Part shown: positions 29,723 to 34,761 of the stretch, piece by piece
How the letters are laid out: each line of letters begins with the position of its first letter
Position numbering within the stretch: position 1 is the first letter of the stretch
Assembly (NCBI GenBank): GCA_021780155.1
Contig: JAJXZH010000035.1
Coordinates: 1-34,761 of the forward strand
Source: a bacterium
GTDB taxonomy: Bacteria > Patescibacteriota > Minisyncoccia > UBA6257 > JAGOQP01
Reading direction: 5' to 3'
DNA: 34,761 nucleotides
Translations under genes and position numbers: made by a program
Notes under the pieces: model-generated
What the model was told of the DNA's origin: nothing
The model's database searches: none
Seen by the model: only the letters and a program-made list of their open reading frames with translations

Positions 29723-31174
29723 ATGATTGAAAAAATAATATCCGACAGGTTAAAAAAACTTGATAATCTAAAAAAAGAGGGGATAAATCCCTATCCTACA
29801 AAATCCCAAAGGACGATCTCTATTGGAGATTTTTTGTTTAAATTTAATTCTTTCAAAAAATCCGATAAAAAGGTTTATTTAGTCGGAAGAATAAAAAGTT
29901 TTCGCGATCAGGGGAAAATAATTTTCGTTGATATTGAAGATTTTTCCGGAAAAATTCAGGCGATCTTTAAAAGCGAACAACTTAAAAACAATTTTAAACT
30001 CTTAAAAGACAATATCGATTCCGGAGATTTTGTTCAAATTTTTGGAAAAGCAATGACAACAAAATCCGGCCAAAAAAGTATCTTTGTTTATAATTCCGTT
30101 TTCTTGACCAAATCGTTAAGACCAATACCCAAAGATTTTTATGGAATTGAAAATATTGAATTGCGTTTAAGAAAAAGATATTTAGATTCAATAACCGACT
30201 CTAAGGTTAGGGAAATTTTTACCAGAAAATCTATTTTTTGGAATTCAGTAAGGTCATTTTTAAATGAGAGTGGTTTTTTGGAGGTTGATACTCCGGTTTT
30301 GGAACAAACTCCAGGAGGTGCTGAGGCTCAACCATTTAAAACTCATCACAATGCTTTGGATGAGGATTTTTATCTTAGAATCTCTTTGGAAATTTCATTA
30401 AAAAAAATGTTGGTTGGTGGTTTCGAAAAAATATTTGAAATTGGGAGAATTTTTAGAAATGAAGGAATAGATGCCGAACATTTACAGGATTATACGCAAT
30501 GTGAATTTTATTGGGCTTATTCCGAATATAACGAATTGATGAAATTTGTTGAAAAACTTTATAAATTTGTAATCAAAAAAACCATTGGCTCTTTGGTTGT
30601 TTCCTATAAAGGAGAAAAAATAAATTGGGGAAAAAAATGGCAAACGGTTGATTATTGTGATGCTTTTTATAAAGCCACCAATCTTGATCCAACAATAGCA
30701 TCCAGAGATGCCTTACTTAAAAAAGCCCACGAATTGAACATATTTGTTGAAGCTTCTTCCGGAAAGGGAAGAATTATTGACCAAATATTCAAAAAAACAG
30801 TCAGATCCAAATTAATCCAACCAACTTTTTTGATAAATCCTCCGATTTTTATAGAACCACTAGCTAAGAAATCTTCAAAAAATCCTCTAAAAGTTGAAAG
30901 ATTTCAAGTGATGGCCGGAGGGACGGAGTTGGGTAAGGGATTTTCCGAGTTGAATGACCCGATAGATCAAAGAGAAAGATTTCAAGAACAAATGAAGCTG
31001 AGAGATCAAGGGGATTTGGAAGCTCAACGTTTGGACGAAGATTTTCTGGAGGCTTTAGAATATGGCATGCCTCCGGCGGCAGGATTTGGATTTTCCGAAA
31101 GATTATTTGCCGTGCTTATGGATAAACCCGTAAGAGAAACAATATACTTCCCGCCGATGAAAAAAGATAAATAA
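29723..31174 (+). CDS. lysS: Lysyl-tRNA synthetase, class II
   Basis: 483 residues. It charges tRNA-Lys. An N-terminal OB-fold anticodon-binding domain (about 50-140) carries VYLVGRIKSFRDQGKIIFVDIED. The catalytic domain has FEIGRIFRNEGIDAEHLQDYTQCEFYWAYSEY (motif 2) and GMPPAAGFGFSERLFAVLM (motif 3). ELGKGFSELNDPIDQRERF is also class-specific. Its start is leaderless. Downstream, after 26 nt, comes the FtsQ-like gene. Confidence 0.94.
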   Translation: MIEKIISDRLKKLDNLKKEGINPYPTKSQRTISIGDFLFKFNSFKKSDKKVYLVGRIKSFRDQGKIIFVDIEDFSGKIQAIFKSEQLKNNFKLLKDNIDSGDFVQIFGKAMTTKSGQKSIFVYNSVFLTKSLRPIPKDFYGIENIELRLRKRYLDSITDSKVREIFTRKSIFWNSVRSFLNESGFLEVDTPVLEQTPGGAEAQPFKTHHNALDEDFYLRISLEISLKKMLVGGFEKIFEIGRIFRNEGIDAEHLQDYTQCEFYWAYSEYNELMKFVEKLYKFVIKKTIGSLVVSYKGEKINWGKKWQTVDYCDAFYKATNLDPTIASRDALLKKAHELNIFVEASSGKGRIIDQIFKKTVRSKLIQPTFLINPPIFIEPLAKKSSKNPLKVERFQVMAGGTELGKGFSELNDPIDQRERFQEQMKLRDQGDLEAQRLDEDFLEALEYGMPPAAGFGFSERLFAVLMDKPVRETIYFPPMKKDK

Positions 31175-31200
31175 TTTTTTTGTCAGATCCTAATTTTTAG

Positions 31201-32136
31201 ATGATCGATTATTATCAGAATCAGAAATTTAAAAAAAATAGAAGAAAAAAAACGAAATTCTTCATTGCGTTGTTTTTATTTTTTTTATTGGTAATAATTG
31301 GGGGCATAGTTTATTTTTTTAATAGTCCTTATTCAAAGATAAAAACGATTAATGTTAATATTGAAAATCAAGATAAAGTTCTTAGTGATAATTTTATAAA
31401 TTCATACAATTCTGAAGTTAATGGCAAAAAATATTTTTTTGAAAAAATATTTGGAGAAAACAGCATTTTTACTCCATTGTTTTATTCATCGGATATCGTA
31501 AGTTCTATAGAAAAAAATATATCGGAAGTCAAAGACGTTAAAATCAAAACTAATATTTTTTCCCGGTCGGTTGATATTGAAGGAACAATTAGACAGAAAT
31601 TTGGTCTTTGGTGTTTAAATAATCAACACTCAACCTCAACAATGGGCGTCAATTCGGCAACCTCATCTTTACAATCAAATCTTGGACAAATAACCGCCTC
31701 TACCTCGACTTCTTCGGATTCAAACAATATCACTGCTCCCAACTTTTATGATTCAACAAAATGTTTTTGGTTTGATAATGATGGAGTTGCTTTTATGGAA
31801 GGACCGGACACCGAAGGTCAGTTAATTTATAAAGTTATGGATTCGTATGATAGCAATATAAATATTGGGCAAACTATTTTGAGTGGAGAATTGATAAAAA
31901 ATATAATTTCCGATTTTGATTTTCTGGACAAATCCGGATTGGGATATAAAATTTTATATCTTTCCGATCCGTCCCTTGAGGAAGTTCATACCGATGTTTC
32001 AGTCAAACCGGTCATTTATTTTAGTTTAAGAAATGACCCCGCTTATGCTCTCGATGCCTTTTTAAAATATAAGTCAGATTTTATTAAATCGGGATATGTT
32101 GATTTGAGAATTCCAAACAGAATTTATTACAAATAA
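31201..32136 (+). CDS. FtsQ-like cell division protein with POTRA domain
   Basis: 311 residues. A basic cytosolic tail is followed by one membrane span (about 19-40) and an outer domain. Residues 45-130 resemble a POTRA domain (IKTINVNIENQ...VKDVKIKTNIFSRSVDIEGTIR). The beta-domain has CFWFDNDGVAF (188-198) and ends YVDLRIPNRIYYK, a typical FtsQ/DivIB end. A Ser/Thr/Asn-rich insert (about 143-176) splits the beta-domain between two cysteines (C138, C188), which could form a disulfide. FtsQ usually lies in the division cluster; here it lies after lysS. Confidence 0.7.
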   Translation: MIDYYQNQKFKKNRRKKTKFFIALFLFFLLVIIGGIVYFFNSPYSKIKTINVNIENQDKVLSDNFINSYNSEVNGKKYFFEKIFGENSIFTPLFYSSDIVSSIEKNISEVKDVKIKTNIFSRSVDIEGTIRQKFGLWCLNNQHSTSTMGVNSATSSLQSNLGQITASTSTSSDSNNITAPNFYDSTKCFWFDNDGVAFMEGPDTEGQLIYKVMDSYDSNINIGQTILSGELIKNIISDFDFLDKSGLGYKILYLSDPSLEEVHTDVSVKPVIYFSLRNDPAYALDAFLKYKSDFIKSGYVDLRIPNRIYYK

Positions 32137-32141
32137 TTTTT

Positions 32142-34052
32142 CTATTTTAATTTGTAAATAAAAATTGATGTTCCGGCTCGAGCATAAGGATTTTGATAAT
32201 TATTTATCCATTGATAAGAATTTTCTTGGTTTATTTGATAATTATTTATTGGATTGGCCTTTGCCGATTCTATTGAATTTATGGATACCGCATACCAATC
32301 AATTCCTTGGCTTGTAGGATCGCCCTTGGCCGAATTCCATTCAACAGCTTTATCTCCTAAATAGTATTGGACATTCCCTCCGCCAAAATAATCCACCCCT
32401 ATTTTTTGAATATTGTTTTTATCTACAAAATCTTTGAGTCGCTTTAAGTCTTGCCCCCAATCATAATTTGAGTCGGTGGCAATCTTGTATCCGTTCCAAA
32501 TCCCGCCTCCAAAATAATTATAATAAGAAAGAAAATACGGATAAGCGGATATTGTATCCGCAATTAACCATATTGATATCAATAAAATCAAGAAAAATTT
32601 TAATGATTTTTTAAGAAAAGTTTTAAAAGCGGATGAAATTCTATTTATTGTTGAGACATATTCAAAATCTAATTTTGAATTAAACCATTTTTTTATCGAA
32701 CCGGTGGCAAGGATATATAAAAGCGGAAGAGTTGGCAATATATGTCTAATTCCTATATCCAGATTACTTCTGATGCTGTAAAGCCAATATAATAGAACCG
32801 TCAAAATCATTGAAAATTCATAAAAATTAAATTCAAGATAATTAAAAAATCTATTTCTTTTTTTGTCTTTAGTGTTTTTGAAAAATCTTTTTATTGCCAG
32901 ATATAATCCTAAGGCGATAATTATCAAAATCGGTATCGGTTCTTTGGTAAAAAACAATATAGGAAAATAATACCACCATCCTGAAGAGCTGATATTTCCG
33001 ATAAAATAAGAAGTATTCCCTCCGGTTGATCTTTGAATAACCATAAGAATTCCCAGAATGTATTGCCCAAATCCTCTTAATATCGGCTTGGACGACATCC
33101 AAATATCGATGTCGGCTATGCACCTTAAATCGATTTTGTTTGGCAGACATTTTGACCAGCTTAAGTCGGGACCTCCAGAGAAAGAATTTAATAAATAAAC
33201 GGTGTCCGTGTTTTGTTTGAGTATCGGATAATTAAAGGTAAATAGAATATAGACACCCCAAACCAGAATATAACCTATGGCTAATATTTTAACGAAAGAA
33301 ATAAAATATTCCCATAAATTTTTCAATGATTTTTTTGAAAATATATTGTATCCCAATTCATTTGATTTAAGCCACCACCTGGTTAAAGACAAAATCAAAA
33401 ACAATGGCGTTAAAATAACGGTTGAAAATTTTAGAAGCTGAGAAATCCCAAAAACTATTCCCGCTATCCAAAGTGTTTTTTTGTTAGGATTTGTCAAATA
33501 TTTATCGTAAGCCCAAATTCCTATAAGAAAACCTAAAGATGCGGCAACATCGGTGGTAACATAATGACCATTGGCTAAAAAATTTGGAGAAAGACCGACA
33601 AAGAATGATGGCAGAAGAGCCCAAATTGGTCCTACAATTTCCCTTGATAAAAAATAAACCAAAATTATAAAAATTAAAGTTAGGATTATCGGAAATAATC
33701 TTGACCAAAATATTATTAAGTCGGCTTTTTGTCCGTTGTCTTTGTAGATAAAATCTGTTCCCGCGCTCCATTGGTTATTAACATCGGAAGTCCATAGTTT
33801 TTGATCGGTTGGAAAATTTAGTCCCAAAAAAAGTAATGGAGTTGCCGCAAGCGCTTTTAAAAGCGGAGGGTGTTCGGGATTCAGTCGATAATCAAGATAT
33901 TTTACATAACTATAACCGGCAGGAATATGAGCAAGTTCGTCCATAACGGCTGAATCTTGATTGGAAACTTTAAGCATCAAAAAACCCGAAGAAACAACGA
34001 TTAAGCACAATAGAAAAGTACTCAAAGAATTAATGGAAATTAACTTTTTCAT
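32142..34052 (-). CDS. Membrane glycosyltransferase, GT39 (PMT/ArnT-like)
   Basis: 636 residues with about ten membrane spans. Near the N-terminus MDELAHIPAGY has the acidic pair D38-E39 of the GT39/GT83 active site, followed by LNPEHPPLLK. The C-terminal half has YYNYFGGG and DSNYDWGQDL, as in bacterial protein O-mannosyltransferase-like enzymes. It would transfer sugar from polyprenyl phosphate to a target outside the cell, as a natural partner of the GT2 enzyme at 28393. It runs convergently with the FtsQ-like gene (6 nt between stops) and has a -10 TATAAT 8 nt before its ATG. Confidence 0.8.
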   Translation of the reverse strand: MKKLISINSLSTFLLCLIVVSSGFLMLKVSNQDSAVMDELAHIPAGYSYVKYLDYRLNPEHPPLLKALAATPLLFLGLNFPTDQKLWTSDVNNQWSAGTDFIYKDNGQKADLIIFWSRLFPIILTLIFIILVYFLSREIVGPIWALLPSFFVGLSPNFLANGHYVTTDVAASLGFLIGIWAYDKYLTNPNKKTLWIAGIVFGISQLLKFSTVILTPLFLILSLTRWWLKSNELGYNIFSKKSLKNLWEYFISFVKILAIGYILVWGVYILFTFNYPILKQNTDTVYLLNSFSGGPDLSWSKCLPNKIDLRCIADIDIWMSSKPILRGFGQYILGILMVIQRSTGGNTSYFIGNISSSGWWYYFPILFFTKEPIPILIIIALGLYLAIKRFFKNTKDKKRNRFFNYLEFNFYEFSMILTVLLYWLYSIRSNLDIGIRHILPTLPLLYILATGSIKKWFNSKLDFEYVSTINRISSAFKTFLKKSLKFFLILLISIWLIADTISAYPYFLSYYNYFGGGIWNGYKIATDSNYDWGQDLKRLKDFVDKNNIQKIGVDYFGGGNVQYYLGDKAVEWNSAKGDPTSQGIDWYAVSINSIESAKANPINNYQINQENSYQWINNYQNPYARAGTSIFIYKLK

Positions 34053-34060
34053 GTTTCTGA

Positions 34061-34066
34061 ATTATA
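34061..34066 (-). promoter_or_regulatory. -10 TATAAT of the GT39 gene, almost leaderless
   Basis: Minus-strand TATAAT lies 8 nt before the ATG at 34052. It predicts a 1-3 nt leader. The 50-bp region is shared with the divergent gene at 34103. Confidence 0.55.
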
Positions 34067-34102
34067 CAATAAATTATTGGTTTGTGTTAATATTTATTAA
34101 AA

Positions 34103-34498
34103 ATGTTTAAATTTTCTGTTTCTGAAAAATATATTTGGACCAAGCATGCTCAAGCCAAGATGGCCTATTATAATATATCTCCTTCTAGAGTCAAAAGAAT
34201 CATGAAAACTCCGCAAAGAATTGAGGAGGGGATTGCTACCGGGACTAAGGCGTTTATGCAGCCCGTTTCTTACAAATTTAAGAATGGAACAAAAACTTGG
34301 AATCAGGAATATTGGGTTATGGCGGTTACTCAAAATAAAAAACCAGATGTTGAAAATAAAAAATATGGTTCAAAATTTGAAAATAAATTTAATATTAAAA
34401 TCATATCGGCTTGGAGATATCCGGGAGTAACCAAACCCGGAGCGTCATTGCCTCAGGAAATATTAAGCGAGATTAGTGAGGCTTTGATGAATTTATAA
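34103..34498 (+). CDS. DUF4258-like small protein
   Basis: 131 residues. WTKHAQAKMAYYNISPSRVKRIMKTPQRIEEG (12-43) fits the DUF4258 pattern, in which T-x-HA and a helix with M are followed by a strand. The rest has INGTK-type turns, YWVMAV and IKIISAWRYPG. DUF4258 belongs to the RelE/BrnT-like group, and some members are toxins, but no antitoxin-like partner is adjacent. Similar proteins are common in CPR. It is divergent from the GT39 gene. Activity as a toxin is not supported by the sequence alone. Confidence 0.55.
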   Translation: MFKFSVSEKYIWTKHAQAKMAYYNISPSRVKRIMKTPQRIEEGIATGTKAFMQPVSYKFKNGTKTWNQEYWVMAVTQNKKPDVENKKYGSKFENKFNIKIISAWRYPGVTKPGASLPQEILSEISEALMNL

Positions 34499-34552
34499 AT
34501 TAAAAAATATGATACTTGTTTATTTTGATATTTTGTAAGATTATATAGATAT

Positions 34553-34761
34553 ATGCCACAAAAAGAATTGGTTATGGACAAATTGGCGGAAATTTTATTT
34601 AATCGTTTTTTTGCCGACTCCAAAAAACTTTCGGCGGAACAATTTCTGGATTTTTTGAAACCCAAAATTGATCAGACGATAACATTTGAAGAATTAGAAA
34701 AGCGAATAAAATCGGGAAAGAAATTAAAAATAAAATTTGGAATAGATCCAACCGGTCCGGA
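34553..34761 (+). CDS. tyrS: Tyrosyl-tRNA synthetase, N-terminal part, cut by the window end
   Basis: 69 complete codons are present. The N-terminal helix region is followed by TFEELEKRIKSGKKLKIKFGIDPTGPD, the start of the class I catalytic domain in bacterial TyrRS; the expected next motif is HLGH. A TATATA -10 candidate (34542-34547) lies 5 nt before the ATG, so the start may be leaderless. The remaining part is beyond the window. TrpRS is less likely because of the GIDPTGP form. Confidence 0.75.
   Translation, partial: MPQKELVMDKLAEILFNRFFADSKKLSAEQFLDFLKPKIDQTITFEELEKRIKSGKKLKIKFGIDPTGP

Overview
The window is a 34.8 kb piece of an AT-rich, densely packed bacterial genome. It most likely comes from the Candidate Phyla Radiation (Patescibacteria), probably a Parcubacteria-type lineage. 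The best support is the ribosomal protein set. It is a full S10-spc-alpha complement, but L30 (rpmD) is missing: rpsE is followed 4 nt later by rplO, and loss of L30 is a known CPR trait. Other support comes from a 613-residue AlaRS without the C-terminal region, an RNA polymerase alpha subunit without its C-terminal domain, and near absence of Shine-Dalgarno (SD) sequences in front of core genes. The phylum is an inference.

Layout. Positions 1-300 hold two incompatible reading frames on the minus strand, an RsmH fragment at the edge and a signal-anchored protein; this may be an assembly chimera. Positions 347-7100 hold a leaderless Cys-rich mini-protein, alanine racemase, a methyltransferase, alaS, and a pair of genes for a possible actin-like ATPase and a membrane-anchored surface protein. 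Positions 7162-12174 hold infA-rpmJ-rpsM-rpsK-rpsD-rpoA-rplQ, a small Phd/YefM-like gene, tuf and rpsJ. Positions 12205-15106 are an accessory island splitting rpsJ from rplC. Positions 15158-25263 hold rplC through secY. Positions 25264-25607 hold two identical 127-bp copies of a highly structured non-coding element, each ending in a terminator. Positions 25608-34761 hold adk, map, a diadenylate cyclase fused to a YbbR/CdaR-like domain, a glycosyltransferase, greA, lysS, an FtsQ-like protein, a membrane GT39 glycosyltransferase (minus strand), a DUF4258-like protein and the start of tyrS.

The island is the most unusual part. It consists of at least six small genes, nearly all with their own near-consensus promoter, strong SD and intrinsic terminator. 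Unrelated small proteins sit behind almost identical upstream regions: about 100 bp is repeated before 13140 and 14083, and a 38-bp block with a palindrome occurs three times. Two genes are paralogues sharing an AGRKFQRDNPN core. One high-GC gene encodes a prepilin-like protein. Core genes in the same window use leaderless or SD-free starts, so the two gene sets follow different translation-initiation styles.

Functionally the window is mainly a translation locus: initiation factor, ribosomal proteins, EF-Tu, three aminoacyl-tRNA synthetases, Map for N-terminal processing and SecY for export. Envelope genes (alr, FtsQ-like, glycosyltransferases) and a c-di-AMP synthase join it. No rRNA, tRNA, transposase or CRISPR array was seen.
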